From the NCBI GenBank assembly GCA_965202875.1, contig OZ241870.1, positions 1,240,001 to 1,304,000 of the forward strand: a stretch of 64,000 nucleotides of DNA, written 5' to 3'. Below the pieces are notes generated by a model. That model was given only the letters and a program-made list of their open reading frames with translations. It did not search any database and was not told the origin of the DNA. The stretch is from HK1 sp965202875 (GTDB lineage Bacteria; Pseudomonadota; Gammaproteobacteria; HK1). Made by a program: the position numbers and the translations under genes. This document shows, piece by piece, positions 9,501-18,163 of this stretch; the stretch's first letter is position 1, and each line of letters opens with the position of its first letter.

Positions 9501-11049
9501 CGCGGGGCACCGAAAGCTGTTGAGCGGAGGTCATCTCGTTGCAGAGGGCCTCCATCACCTGCTTCCATTGATCCCGCGAAGGCGAGACTTGTTCCTCGAC
9601 CGCCCGCCGTTTCTCGATCCAGTACTGATCGAAGATCTGCGTTTCCGTGCCGAAGTCGGGGGTACGCGACGTATCGAAGTCGGCTTCGAGGAAGAGGGAC
9701 AGGTTCTGCGGGAGCCGCAGGAGCTCCAGTTGGCGTTCCCGGAACAGCGCCGGGTCGAAACCGGCATCGGCCAGGAGCGGCTTGACCTCATCGACCGTGA
9801 ATTTCGTGACTTCGACTTCAGTGCCCGAACCGGAAGGCAGGAGTCGCCGCAGGCGATGATCGTGCTGCCAGTCGAAGGCCCGGCAGACGACGACGGTGTG
9901 AAGCACGGCCCGGGCGCGCGTGCCGCGGGCCTCCTGAAGCAAATCCTCGACGACGTCGAACGCGCCGGAGCTTCGGCCGGACATGGTGCTCACCGCGTCC
10001 AATTGATCGACGATCAGGACGCCCGCGCACCCGGCGGCTTCGGCTGCCGCCGCGAGCACCAGGACCGGGGATTCTTCAAGACCGAGGTGCCCACCGAGAT
10101 CCGCGGTGGTCGATACCGACGGGAACGGGATGCGGTCGAGGCGGAACGCCAGCACCGGCAGATCGCGTTCGCGCAGGGCCTCCGTGATTTCGAAGACGCA
10201 GGCCGTCTTCCCGGAGCCGGCCTTGCCGGTCACCACGCTGTCGGTCGCAGTCTCCCCCAGCCGGGACAGCAGCGTTTCCGCCGCCTTCCTTGGAACGAGG
10301 GTTTGCCGAATGAGCCGCCGCCGTGCGCCGTCCAGATACCGGTTCGTTGCTTCCCGTACGACGACGCCCGCACGTTCGGGGCTGGACAGGCGCCGTATCC
10401 AATAACCGCGCCCGGCGAGTTCTTCGACGAGACCCTGGCGGGTGATCGTGCGATGCACGGAATCTTCGACGATTGCCCGAAGCTCCGCCAGCACTTTGTC
10501 GGGGTCCCCGAGAAAGAGCACTTGCACCCCCCGTCGCACCTTGTCTTCGAGATCACGTTCGCCAATCGTTCGGACTTCGATCCGCTGCAAGCGCTCGAAC
10601 GCGGTCGGGCCGTCGCACTTCCAGTAGCGGCCACGCAGCTTCTCGAATGACTGCCTCCTCTCCTTGGCAGCGAGGAAGGCGCGCTCGAATTCTTCTGCGG
10701 ACTCCGCGTCGCGCGCCGCCTCGCACAACTCGGCCAACTCGCGAGCCTCGCTGCCCGAGACGAACACGAAGCGATCGTCGTTCCCCGCCAGCGCATCGCC
10801 GATCGTCTGAAGCAGCCCATCGGAGTCGAGTGCGGGGAGAGTCCACTTGCCGTTCCGATGGCTGCGTTTCGCCTGGTGGAGCTCCCGTCGAGGTCCAGCC
10901 CTCACGACGAACTCCGCCTTCTCGACACCGGGGTCCTCGATGCGGATTGCGTCCGTGTCGCCGTGAAGCAGGCGAATACACTCCGCGACCGTCCACCACT
11001 TCTCGTAGCGGTTGCCGAGCTTGTCCGCGGGGCCGCCGGGGAGGGTCAT
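6514..11049 (-). CDS. Avs-like STAND NTPase with N-terminal Cap4/PD-(D/E)XK-like nuclease domain
   Basis: This 1511-residue protein has three parts. Residues 1-120 look like a Cap4-type PD-(D/E)XK domain: RIED near 36-39 and ELHQAKRS at 56-63 give the D...QxK core. A P-loop NTPase follows, with GKAGSGKT at 275-282 and Walker B VLIVDQLDAVS at 344-354. About 900 residues of alpha-helical, HEAT/TPR-like sequence complete the protein. Nuclease, STAND NTPase and helical sensor is the architecture of antiviral STAND (Avs) proteins, which recognise phage proteins and degrade DNA. The specific target cannot be told from sequence. The gene stands alone, with a PIN cassette downstream and a MITE and HicB upstream, consistent with a defence island. 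The start is the ATG at 11049. Confidence 0.75.
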   Translation of the reverse strand: MTLPGGPADKLGNRYEKWWTVAECIRLLHGDTDAIRIEDPGVEKAEFVVRAGPRRELHQAKRSHRNGKWTLPALDSDGLLQTIGDALAGNDDRFVFVSGSEARELAELCEAARDAESAEEFERAFLAAKERRQSFEKLRGRYWKCDGPTAFERLQRIEVRTIGERDLEDKVRRGVQVLFLGDPDKVLAELRAIVEDSVHRTITRQGLVEELAGRGYWIRRLSSPERAGVVVREATNRYLDGARRRLIRQTLVPRKAAETLLSRLGETATDSVVTGKAGSGKTACVFEITEALRERDLPVLAFRLDRIPFPSVSTTADLGGHLGLEESPVLVLAAAAEAAGCAGVLIVDQLDAVSTMSGRSSGAFDVVEDLLQEARGTRARAVLHTVVVCRAFDWQHDHRLRRLLPSGSGTEVEVTKFTVDEVKPLLADAGFDPALFRERQLELLRLPQNLSLFLEADFDTSRTPDFGTETQIFDQYWIEKRRAVEEQVSPSRDQWKQVMEALCNEMTSAQQLSVPRETLDDFPSAYVDRLASEGVLTFNGRRYGFGHESFFDYCFARVFVGQRESLVSFLKGSEQHLFRRAQVRQVLAYLRDADRARYGEELRALLSDEEIRAHIKDLAFALLAEVTDPSEEEWAIWQQWIAPALKAIEEDRPNPDKLSEIAWQRFFGSPSWFEATDRHGVIKDWLASGNDRFANVAVNYLGRHQRHAPNRVAALLEPYADRGGEWASRLRSIMQWADHHTSRRFFDLFLRLVDNGTLDEARGPIAANATFWDMLHGLDKNRPDWIPEVLAHRFRRRLVVVRAAGGELRGWEFFRHEQSAAVLFNTSARHAPEAFVEHVLPVVLEISDSALSGDTPPRRDTIWPTLTKTDHPGGEEACLPELAGALATLAREGATDLRDVIADLRPRDTHVANHLLLALYTGGAARYADEAAALLCDGPWRFQCGFSGSPHWCAMEAIRAIVPHCTADNRGRLEGVILHYVHPYERTKDGYKRIGWARFALLSAIPPELRSAAANAHFEELKRKFGKPQGEPRTMTASFVGPPIKKTATDKMTDDQWLRAIGKYRSENQGHCSGDEVTGGAEQLAQVFGERVKEEPERFARLSLRFPADTNPVYLERTLSALEKAPITSDLKLQVCRKAFEESRGSCSRSIADVLGNMEDPLPDDAVRMLHQLATEHEDPASEAWQEDTGGGKTYRSGDILDNGINTTRGKAADAIGDLILSDAACIERFRPTLDRMIRDRSAAVLSCVVGTLRAVSCHDPALGMSLFLNMNLSEDRLLATHHVCDFIHGHLRDDFPELRPIVERMLRSSEPEVCEAGARFASIATLIHEGAAGLVDEALRGDTPHRLGVAQVAAANIAGSEYRAWCESTLVALFDDDDPEVRRKAASCFRQLQDEALDDYGDLIATFCDSRAFQEDSFSILHTLEASPERLPGMTCEVCAKFLDRFADEARDGWAGRAGAGDADIVAKLIFRTYQQHQDDKWTSPSLDLIDRLCLERIHDAGREFEQFER

Positions 11050-11213
11050 GCCGGAACGGCGCCAGTCGCCGCGCTGGTTCGTCCCCGGCGACCGGATCGG
11101 CGCCGGGGTTTGTCCGAGGGTTGCCGCATGACCATGTGCCCGTTGCCGCGGCGGATCAGGCCATGGTCCGGCTTCGGGAGAGGGGACATCCGGATCCGAT
11201 CCTTGTGTTATTC

Positions 11214-11389
11214 CTCAAGTTTCGGGATTCGCTGACCGAAATGGATTCCCGCTTTCGCGGGAATGACGGCCAGCCTGAAAGTAACGTGTCTCGCTGAAAT
11301 GACGTCATTCCCGCGAAGCTTGTGCCCGCGAAAGCGGGTAGCGGGAATCCATCGCCTGATTCAAGGTATTTTGAATCCCGAAACTTGAG
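11214..11389 (+). mobile_element. MITE copy B (176 bp)
   Basis: This has the same terminal inverted repeats as copy A (CTCAAG...CTTGAG). It is flanked by TTATTC on both sides, or by the 7-bp GTTATTC if the last G belongs to the duplication. It is longer than copy A because part of the internal hairpin region is repeated (GCGAAGCTTGTGCCCGCGAA). It lies between the divergent Avs-like and HicB-like genes, inside their shared upstream region. Confidence 0.85.
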
Positions 11390-11426
11390 TTATTCGTCCA
11401 CTTGGCACGGTTGTCAGCCAGTAGGG

Positions 11427-11651
11427 ATGATGCAACTCACAGCAGTACTGGTGCCCGCCCCGGAGGGAGGATTCGTGGCGACGAACCCCGAAACCGGAAC
11501 GACGACACAAGGCGAGACCGTTGAAGAAGCGCTGGCCAACCTGCGGGAAGCGACGGAACTCCATCTGGAAGAATCGCCAATGGAGCCATACGGGAAGCCG
11601 CTGGTGACGACGATCTCGGCATGTCGCCCAAGCCCTACAGCATCCAGATGA
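11427..11651 (+). CDS. HicB-family antitoxin, 3' end replaced
   Basis: The first ~62 residues show the HicB fold signature: a short strand MQLTAVLVPAPEGGFVATNP, a polar turn, then GETVEEALANLREATELHLE. Such proteins pair with the HicA mRNA interferase. The last dozen residues fall into sequence that belongs to the duplicated AAA ATPase locus on the other strand, so the natural C-terminus is lost. No hicA gene is present on either side. It is probably an orphaned remnant. The ATG at 11427 follows GTAGGG; the next codon is also ATG. Confidence 0.6.
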   Translation: MMQLTAVLVPAPEGGFVATNPETGTTTQGETVEEALANLREATELHLEESPMEPYGKPLVTTISACRPSPTASR

Positions 11652-13275
11652 CTACGCCGCGCCCATCCTCCCGGCGACCGCCTCCATCCGCTTCGCCAAC
11701 GCCGTCTCGGGGCTCCGCCGCGCCCTCGCCACCCCGGCGCTCCCCCGCGCCGGTGCGCCGGTCCATCACCACCAGATGCCCTTCCTCCGCTCCGCACTGC
11801 GCCATGTACCCCAACGTCTGCTTCACCCCCTTCTCCACCGTCCACGCGAGGCTCTTGCGGTCCGAATCCCGCAGCACCTTGCACTCCACCACGAAACGCT
11901 CCCACAGGTCCGAGGGCTGGCCCGCCTCCCGCGGCCACAGCACCAGCAGGTCCATCCGCCCCCGCCCCAACCCGTACTCCCGCTCGATGCGTCCGCCCCC
12001 GTTCACCACCCGTTGCAGGTACGACTGCAAGATGAGCTGCGGCGCCGCCTCCCGGTACGCCCCCAGATGGCCGAGCCAGTGCTCCGCGTGCTCCCCGAAG
12101 AACGTGCCGAACGCACTCAGCAGCTTCGTCATGTCCAGCCGGCCGGCGTCGTCCACGTACCACGCCACCTGGACGTCCAGGCTACTTTGCAGGACGTAGC
12201 CCAGCTCGCGCGGCACCACCTCCCGGTAAATCGGGTTCGCGATGCGCGGCGGGTCGGCGGCGGCGATGAGGCCCAGGTCGCGCACGTACTCCAGGTCGCG
12301 GCTGTCGTGCCGGACCTCCCCGCCGCTCAGGAGGGGCTCGACCACCCGCCGGACCCGCTCCTCCTCCAGCTTGTGCGTTAGCTGGTCCAGATGCGTGCGC
12401 CGCGAGAGAATCAACTCCTCCCGCGCCGCGTAGACGTCGTCCACTTCGATGGCGCGCGAGCGGTCCCGTCCCGCCTTGTTGTCGAAGCACGCCCCCGCGC
12501 ACAGCGCGTTCACCAGCCACGGCTGGCCTTGCGTCTGCGTCCACACCGCCTCCTGCGCCGCCGCCGTGAACCGCTGCCCGGTCTCCTCGGTGTGCTGCGC
12601 CATCAGCGCCCGCGTCTCAGCCTCTGTGAAGTCGCCCATGCGCAACGACTTCGCCGCGACGTTGAACGGGCTGCCACCGGCGATGACCTCGCCGGTGCTC
12701 GACCGGATGCGGTAGTCGCGGATGTCGCGCACCCCGCACAGCACCACGCTCTGCGGGAAGGCTTCGGGACGCCTCTGGTAGCCGGCGCGAAGCTGGCGCA
12801 GTACGGAGAGCAGGGTGTCGCCGACCAGCGAGTCGATCTCGTCGACCAGCAGCACCAGCGGCACCGGGTCGGCCCGGCACCAGCGGGCGAGCAGCACGTT
12901 GAGTGCGCTATCCGGCCCCATCGACGCCAGGACGTCCTGCCACACACCGCCGGGGTAGTCGTCGCCCAGCCCCCGTGCATTCTCGGCCAGGATCCCCAGA
13001 ATGGCGCGAATGCCACGCGCCACGTCGTCACGCGCCACCTGGCCGACCTCGACGTTCACGTCCACGCAGCGGAAGCTGCCCACTTCGCCGCTGTTGAGCA
13101 GGTCGCGCAGCGCGATGAGCGCGGAGGTCTTGCCGGTCTGGCGCGGCGCGTGCAGCACGAAGTAGCGTTCCGCCCGAATCAGGGCCAGGAATTCGCCGAC
13201 GTTCACGCGATCCAACGGCCGGATCGCATAGTGCTTGTCCGGGCGCACCGGCCCTTCGGTGTTGAAGAAGCGCAT
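11635..13275 (-). CDS. AAA-like ATPase with C-terminal PD-(D/E)XK-like domain, copy 2
   Basis: This is the complete 546-residue version of the left-edge gene. Walker A is HAPRQTGKTSALIAL (about residue 45) and Walker B is LVLLVDEID (about 142). A winged-helix-like middle follows, then RFVVECKVLR and HLVVMDRR near the C-terminus, as in PD-(D/E)XK nuclease tails. The final 40 residues are low-complexity and Arg/Gly-rich (GERRGGEGAAEPRDG), which may be read-through past the ancestral end. Upstream sequence shared with copy 1 shows that a segment containing the promoter was duplicated. A mosaic remnant of the restriction helicase lies just upstream, reproducing the gene order of the first locus. 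Confidence 0.8.
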   Translation of the reverse strand: MRFFNTEGPVRPDKHYAIRPLDRVNVGEFLALIRAERYFVLHAPRQTGKTSALIALRDLLNSGEVGSFRCVDVNVEVGQVARDDVARGIRAILGILAENARGLGDDYPGGVWQDVLASMGPDSALNVLLARWCRADPVPLVLLVDEIDSLVGDTLLSVLRQLRAGYQRRPEAFPQSVVLCGVRDIRDYRIRSSTGEVIAGGSPFNVAAKSLRMGDFTEAETRALMAQHTEETGQRFTAAAQEAVWTQTQGQPWLVNALCAGACFDNKAGRDRSRAIEVDDVYAAREELILSRRTHLDQLTHKLEEERVRRVVEPLLSGGEVRHDSRDLEYVRDLGLIAAADPPRIANPIYREVVPRELGYVLQSSLDVQVAWYVDDAGRLDMTKLLSAFGTFFGEHAEHWLGHLGAYREAAPQLILQSYLQRVVNGGGRIEREYGLGRGRMDLLVLWPREAGQPSDLWERFVVECKVLRDSDRKSLAWTVEKGVKQTLGYMAQCGAEEGHLVVMDRRTGAGERRGGEGAAEPRDGVGEADGGGRREDGRGVVIWML

Positions 13276-13372
13276 GGGCCGATTATGGCACCTGTTGCGC
13301 GCCGTTGCGTGCGCGGGGCGGCCAACGGCACGTCAGGACGGGACGGGGATTCGGGGCCAGGATTCGGGAGAT

Positions 13373-14011
13373 CGCCCGTGTGCACCAGGCCCAGGTCCAC
13401 CCCCTCGCCGATGATGCCCCGGTTCAGGGTCTTCGACGGCCCCACGAGATCGGGCGTCAGCTCCAGGGTCGAATCGTCGTCGAAGCGCGCCGACAGCCGC
13501 TCCTCCGGCAGCTCCACGCGGTAGCCCGCCACCCGTGGGAAGCGGATCTCGCAGGCGTCGCGCTCCGGCGTGACCGCCTTCACGTGCACGGTCTTGCGCG
13601 GCGGCTGCGGCGGCGTGACCACCGGCCTGGCGGTGAAGTCGAAGGGGATGCCGAGCACGTCGGCGTACTCCACGTTGAACCGGCCGTCCTCGTTCAGGTC
13701 GCAGGACTGCCGGCGCAACCCGCCGCAGCATCTGGGGCCCTCGGTTTCGAGGGATCGGAGCCCGGCCCCCCGCCCTTGCAGCAGCACCCGCCCCCCGGTG
13801 GAGAGCGGGAGGGTCTCGCGCCGCCTGAAGGCGTGGAAGTTGGTGACGACGATCCGGGCGCGGTCGAGATCGGCGAGCATGTCCGCCGGGACGAGCTCGC
13901 GGCTGCGGTCTTCCTCTTCCGGGGCTTCGGGATGGGCGTGATGAATTCGGCCCGCCGCCGCTGCTCGATGATGCGGCTGGTCGGCTGTCCTTCCGGGTCC
14001 AGCTCTCCCGG
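13373..14011 (-). pseudogene. Mosaic remnant of the restriction-type helicase
   Basis: This segment is a collage of three pieces of the gene at 1592-4738. 13373-13720 corresponds to about 2360-2705, 13721-13908 to about 3849-4037, and 13909-14011 to about 4572-4672. Relative to the intact gene it has lost two internal blocks of about 1.1 kb and 0.5 kb, as well as both ends. The order and strand are preserved, so it is a duplicated copy reduced by nested deletions. Confidence 0.85.
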
Positions 14012-14233
14012 CATGGTTTACATCGGTGTGACCGTGTACGACTCGGGATAGCTCTCCACGCTACTTCCGCTCCGTCCATAGTCGCGCCGGTTGCTCCCGG
14101 TGCCGGCTTTCGATCAGCCGCTCCAGAACGAGCAGATCTTCCCTTTTCTTTCCGGCTCCATGTACCAACACCAACGCCGATCACGACCAGATCCCGCTCA
14201 CCCGTCACCGATGCACTCGCCCGGACAAGATGT

Positions 14234-14605
14234 TCAAGTTGCGTACGAGTCATCGATTTCCTTCCATTCCCGGCTCGTCAGAATCCCCGTGAACGGCGTG
14301 GATTGACGCAATCGCGCGCCTTCTTCCGTATCTTCGGTCAATATCGGACGTATCGTTTCCCAGGGTTTCTCGAGAATCTCCTCCCACTCCTCAAGACAAG
14401 GTTCCAATATCCCGTCATTCCTTTCGGCCCACTTTCTCAGCTTTCCCTTTGCCGTTTCCAGAATGCTCCAATCCTTCTCTACCTTCTCGGCGATCTTCCG
14501 ATGCATGTGCAATCGGCGCCGGTCGAGCCTGCCGTGACTCGGCGCTTCGCGACAAGCCCGTCCGGTATATCCTTCATCGGCTGTTCCCATTTTCAGCTCT
14601 TCCAA
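14234..14605 (-). CDS. Conserved hypothetical protein
   Basis: This 123-residue protein contains LEEWEEILEKPWETIRPIL and, after an acidic turn, RLRQSTPFTGILTSREW. I recall this motif pattern from a widespread family of small proteins found next to toxin-antitoxin or regulatory genes, but its function is not known to me. It overlaps the upstream ORF (14593-14844) by 13 bases, which suggests coupling. The N-terminal ~30 residues before MHRKIAEKV may be dispensable, and the true start could be that internal ATG. Confidence 0.5.
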   Translation of the reverse strand: MEELKMGTADEGYTGRACREAPSHGRLDRRRLHMHRKIAEKVEKDWSILETAKGKLRKWAERNDGILEPCLEEWEEILEKPWETIRPILTEDTEEGARLRQSTPFTGILTSREWKEIDDSYAT

Positions 14606-14844
14606 TCCATCAAGGTCCGATTCGACACAAATTCACTTTCCACTGTGTGTTGTCGTCCGGAAGCACGTTTCAATAGATGACTTCCATTTTCCATCGTTTC
14701 GAGGATCTCGGTGTATGCCTCGGCCTGGGCTTGCACGGCGGCACGGGCTTTTTTAGCTGTTGCCGGAACTCCCGCAACGTGTCCGCATCCGGCTTGCCTC
14801 CCTTGCCCATCTCCTGCTTCTCCGGGATTCCCGGGGCGGTTCAC
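14593..14844 (-). CDS. Small hypothetical protein upstream of 14605
   Basis: This 83-residue ORF overlaps the next gene's start. The sequence has a helical middle (ARAAVQAQAEAYTEILETME) and a polar tail. I do not recognise it. Codon use is less typical of the genome than in the flanking sulfur genes, and it could be a remnant. Confidence 0.3.
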   Translation of the reverse strand: MNRPGNPGEAGDGQGRQAGCGHVAGVPATAKKARAAVQAQAEAYTEILETMENGSHLLKRASGRQHTVESEFVSNRTLMDWKS

Positions 14845-14945
14845 CCTCGGGTTTGCTTTTCGACTCGCCTCGTCCAGTTCAGAGTTCAGACTGAACCCCC
14901 GTCGCCTTTATCCGTGGATGCACGGGAGGGCCGATTCAAGCATCG

Positions 14946-16442
14946 TCAGTCGCCGCTGCCGAGCACGATCGCATCCCCCACGAGCTGGTGCACGCTCAGG
15001 ATTCGATCCATCTCGAAGCCGTAGTACGGCAGCACCTTGGCGAACTGGCTCTTGCAGATCGCGCAGATGGCGGCGATGTGGGTGACGCGGTGGCGCTCGA
15101 CCACTTCCCTGAACGCCTGCATCCGGGGCAGCGCGCCCTTGACCCGCAGCTCGACGAGGTCGTCGGTGAGCAGCCCCCCGCCGCCGCCGCAGCAGAAGGT
15201 GCCCTCCCCGATGGTGTCGGGGGCCATGTCGAAGAAGTGGTTGCAGACCGCGCGCAGCACGTCGCGGGGCAGGGTGAACTGCCCGCCGGGCACGTCGCCC
15301 ATGCGCGACGCGCGGGCGACGTTGCAGGAATCGTGGAAGGTGACGCGGCGCTCGTCGTTGGCGGACCGGTCGAGGGTGAGCGCGCCACGGCGGATCAGGT
15401 CGTGGGTGACCTCGACGACGTGCTGCGGCACCGGGTAGCGCGGGTCCAGGAAGTCCAAGGGGCCGGCGAGGGTGTGGAGGAAGCTGTAGGCGACCCGCCA
15501 AGCGTGCCCGCACTCGCCGAACACGATGCGCTTCACCCCGAGCTCCAGTGCGGCTTCGCGGATCCGTAGCGCCACCTTGCGCATGTTCTCGTAGCTGCCG
15601 ATGAACAGCCCGAAGTTCGCCGCCTCCGAGGCCCGGGTGCTGAGCGTCCAGCGGATGCCGGCCTGGTGGAACACCTTGGCGTAGCCGATGAGGCCGTCGA
15701 CGTGCGGCTCGGCGAAGAAGTCCGCGGAGGGCGTGACGAGGAGGACCTCGGCGCCCTCCTCGTCGAGGGGGAAGCGCACCGCGACCCCCGTATCGTCCTC
15801 GACGTCCTCCTCCAGCCCTTCGAGGGTGTCGGCCAGGGCCGGCTGCGGCAGGCCGAGGTTGTTCCCGATCTTGTGGACCTTGCCGACGATCTCGTTGCTG
15901 TACTTCTGCCCCAGGCCGACGCTCGCGAGGATCTCGCGCCCCGCCATCGACACCTCCGCGGTGTCGATGCCGTAAGGGCAGAACACCGAGCAGCGCCGGC
16001 ACTGCGAGCACTGGTGAAAGTAGCGGTACCAGTCCTCCAGCACCTCCTCGGTGAGGTCGGCCGCGCCGACGAGCTTCGGGAACAGCTTGCCGGCGAGGGT
16101 GAAGTGGCGTCGGTACACCTTGCGCAGCAGGTCCTGCCGCGCCACCGGCATGTTCTTCGGATCCCCGGTGCCGAGGAAGTAGTGGCATTTGTCGGTGCAG
16201 GCGCCGCATTTGACGCAGGAGTCGAGGAAGACGCGCAAGCCCCGGGACCGGTCGAGCAGCTCCCCCATCCGCGCGACCGCCCGGTCGTGCCAGTCCTCGA
16301 CGAGCCGGCCGGGGAAGCCCAGCGCCTCCTGGTGCTCGGGCGCCGCGACGAAGGGCCGGCTGTGCGCCATCGCACCCTCGACCACCACCGGGATCTCGGG
16401 GTAGTCGGGGATGCGGGGAGTTTCGAATGTGGCTTTGGCCAT
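14946..16442 (-). CDS. dsrK: DsrK, HdrD-like iron-sulfur subunit of the DsrMKJOP complex
   Basis: This 498-residue protein matches DsrK. It has two ferredoxin motifs (CVKCGACTDKC near 76 and CSQCRRCSVFC near 144) and two CCG-type motifs of heterodisulfide-reductase subunits (HDSCNVARASRMG and FCCGGGGG). DsrK is the membrane-associated, cytoplasm-facing catalytic subunit that exchanges electrons with the DsrC trisulfide or disulfide. dsrM, dsrO and dsrP are not in the window and dsrL lies 3 kb away, so the gene has left its usual operon. A second, decayed dsrK at 21946-22407 occupies the expected place beside dsrL. The start is the ATG at 16442, MAKATFETP, identical in the decayed copy. Confidence 0.93.
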   Translation of the reverse strand: MAKATFETPRIPDYPEIPVVVEGAMAHSRPFVAAPEHQEALGFPGRLVEDWHDRAVARMGELLDRSRGLRVFLDSCVKCGACTDKCHYFLGTGDPKNMPVARQDLLRKVYRRHFTLAGKLFPKLVGAADLTEEVLEDWYRYFHQCSQCRRCSVFCPYGIDTAEVSMAGREILASVGLGQKYSNEIVGKVHKIGNNLGLPQPALADTLEGLEEDVEDDTGVAVRFPLDEEGAEVLLVTPSADFFAEPHVDGLIGYAKVFHQAGIRWTLSTRASEAANFGLFIGSYENMRKVALRIREAALELGVKRIVFGECGHAWRVAYSFLHTLAGPLDFLDPRYPVPQHVVEVTHDLIRRGALTLDRSANDERRVTFHDSCNVARASRMGDVPGGQFTLPRDVLRAVCNHFFDMAPDTIGEGTFCCGGGGGLLTDDLVELRVKGALPRMQAFREVVERHRVTHIAAICAICKSQFAKVLPYYGFEMDRILSVHQLVGDAIVLGSGD

Positions 16443-16554
16443 CAGGGGGTCCTGCCCCGGTGCGTCCCGTGCAGTGGCATCGAGAATACTCGGTGAACGC
16501 CGCCCGTGACGTGGCCGGACGGGCGCCTGACCACAGACCGGCCATCGCCACGGC

Positions 16555-16648
16555 GCCCACCGTCGAGGAACCTGCCGAACGTGCGGTTTCCGACACGGCA
16601 GGTCCTGTTCCGGTGGGCGGTCACGATTTCGGTCTCCCGGTATCTATC
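16555..16648 (-). pseudogene. dsrL 5'-end fragment
   Basis: Minus-strand translation gives RYRETEIV...NRTFGRF, which aligns with the region spanning the start of the intact dsrL (RHRETDIM...NHTFRKF). About 95 bp are recognisable and several residues have drifted. It lies just upstream of dsrK, another sign that dsr segments were copied and shuffled. Confidence 0.6.
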
Positions 16649-17001
16649 GGGCGGATCCGGATCGGCGGGGTGGCGAGCCGAACGATACAGACATATGGTG
16701 GCAACGCCCGGGTTTCCCGTCCCTCGCGCAGCTCTTCCAGGCAATATTCCCCGACGCGGGGCAAATGGGCCGCCGGCAGGTTGCGCACCGCGCTCTGGAC
16801 TTCAACGAGTGCTTCTCCGGCCTCGGCTTCCGCGTCTTCCGGCCAGAATGCGCCCATGACCGTCTTCAGCAGGTGTTCTCTTCCCCTGGCGCTTCGTTTC
16901 GCGATTCGCTCGATCGTCTCATCGGCCCTGCACAGGACCTCATGGGTGGCGAATCCGAACCTCTCCCGGTTTTCTTCGGCCCATGCGCAGGGCAACCGCA
17001 T
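16621..17001 (-). CDS. Hypothetical protein next to the ISAs1 remnant
   Basis: This 126-residue frame has a plausible composition (GFATHEVLCRADETIERIAK, then EALVEVQSAVRNLPAAHLPR). It begins only a few bases from the end of the ISAs1-like transposase remnant, so it may be the 3' part of a gene cut by that insertion. No family is recognised. Its last codons overlap the dsrL scrap in another frame. Confidence 0.35.
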   Translation of the reverse strand: MRLPCAWAEENRERFGFATHEVLCRADETIERIAKRSARGREHLLKTVMGAFWPEDAEAEAGEALVEVQSAVRNLPAAHLPRVGEYCLEELREGRETRALPPYVCIVRLATPPIRIRPIDTGRPKS

Positions 17002-17007
17002 ATAAAA

Positions 17008-18128
17008 TCACTGTCCCATCAATACCTTATCTCGGAAGCCATCGTTCAATGCCGCCCGGATACGCTTCTTCCTGACGCTGATCTTCGTCGGCTCACGCTT
17101 CAGAAGATTGACCGCCACATGCCGAATCACTCCCATATTGTGCGGTGCATTACCCCGACGAATCCGACTCTCGTCTTCCCGAAACGTCACATCCAATCTC
17201 CAGTGCAGCTCATTCTCGATTCCCCAGTGTGAACGCACCGCTCGCCCAAATGTCTCCACATCTTCCAGCGACGTAATGTAGTACCGTTGCTCAATACTCA
17301 CACGCCCATCATTCCAGCGCTCCGACTCCACCATCCCGACCGCTCTCAACCCATTCCACTTCTTCACACAAGACAACGCACCCAGGTCGGTGGACAAATA
17401 ATAGCTCCTGGACTCTACCCGTCCGTGACCATCCTCCGCCGTCTCGTCGTTCTCAATCCCCTCACACTCGAAATCCCTCTCCCGTGCCGCATCAAAATAC
17501 CTCCGAACCTCCCTGTTCAATTGCTTCTGGTTCCCCTTCACCGCCAACATAATCCCCTCCCCCTTCCTTGACCTGCTTCGCTATCGCTCGTTGGCATCCC
17601 ATCGCATCCAGCGTCACGATACACCCCGACAATTCCAGCTTATCCAGCAACTCCGGCACCGCCGTGATCTCGTTCGACTTCTCCTCCGTCTTCACCTGCC
17701 CAAGCACCACTGCATTGCTACACGCCCAGGCACTCACCATATGCATCGCCTTCATACCCCGTTTGCGGTCGTGGGAACGCCTCTGCGTCTTCCCGTCCAC
17801 TGCAATCATCTCACCATCACTCAACTTCACGACATCTTCCATCCAGCTCATGAAGCAGTCCTGAAAACCCCTCATCGACAGCGCCGAGATGATTCGTGCA
17901 ATTGTCGTCCACCGGGACCCCATTGGCCAGCGGAACATAGCGGCGAAGCCACTCCAGCTTCGTGCGCCCAAATTCTTCGATGTCACTCCATCCCTCCGCG
18001 CCACTGACCACCGCACACACGCACAGGACGATGACATCAATCAACTCATGCTTCTTGTTTCTATCGACTCGCGGATCCTCCAGCTTTGAGAAATGCTCGA
18101 TCAAACTTGCAGGGGCTGTCGTGTTCAT
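17008..18128 (-). pseudogene. ISAs1-family transposase, broken by two frameshifts
   Basis: Three consecutive frames together reconstruct an ISAs1-type DDE transposase. The N-terminal part (SLIEHFSKLEDPRVDRNKKH) runs from 18128, a middle frame carries KLSDGEMIAVDGKTQRRSHD, and the last frame carries NQKQLNREV and ends with GRAVRSHWGIENELHWRLDV. The frame changes lie near 17880 and 17545. The AT-richer composition contrasts with the neighbours, in line with a foreign element. It is inactive as it stands. I could not identify terminal inverted repeats with confidence. Confidence 0.88.
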
Positions 18129-18163
18129 TTCTTGTCATCTCCATCTCCTTGATGAAGACGCCA

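Noticed and set aside
9136..10650. 504-codon plus-strand frame inside the Avs-like gene
   Set aside because: It is antisense to well-conserved nuclease and NTPase motifs, with low-complexity composition and no family resemblance.
11427..11651. Complete HicAB toxin-antitoxin locus
   Set aside because: No HicA-like frame exists on either side, and the HicB end is replaced by sequence belonging to the duplicated ATPase locus.
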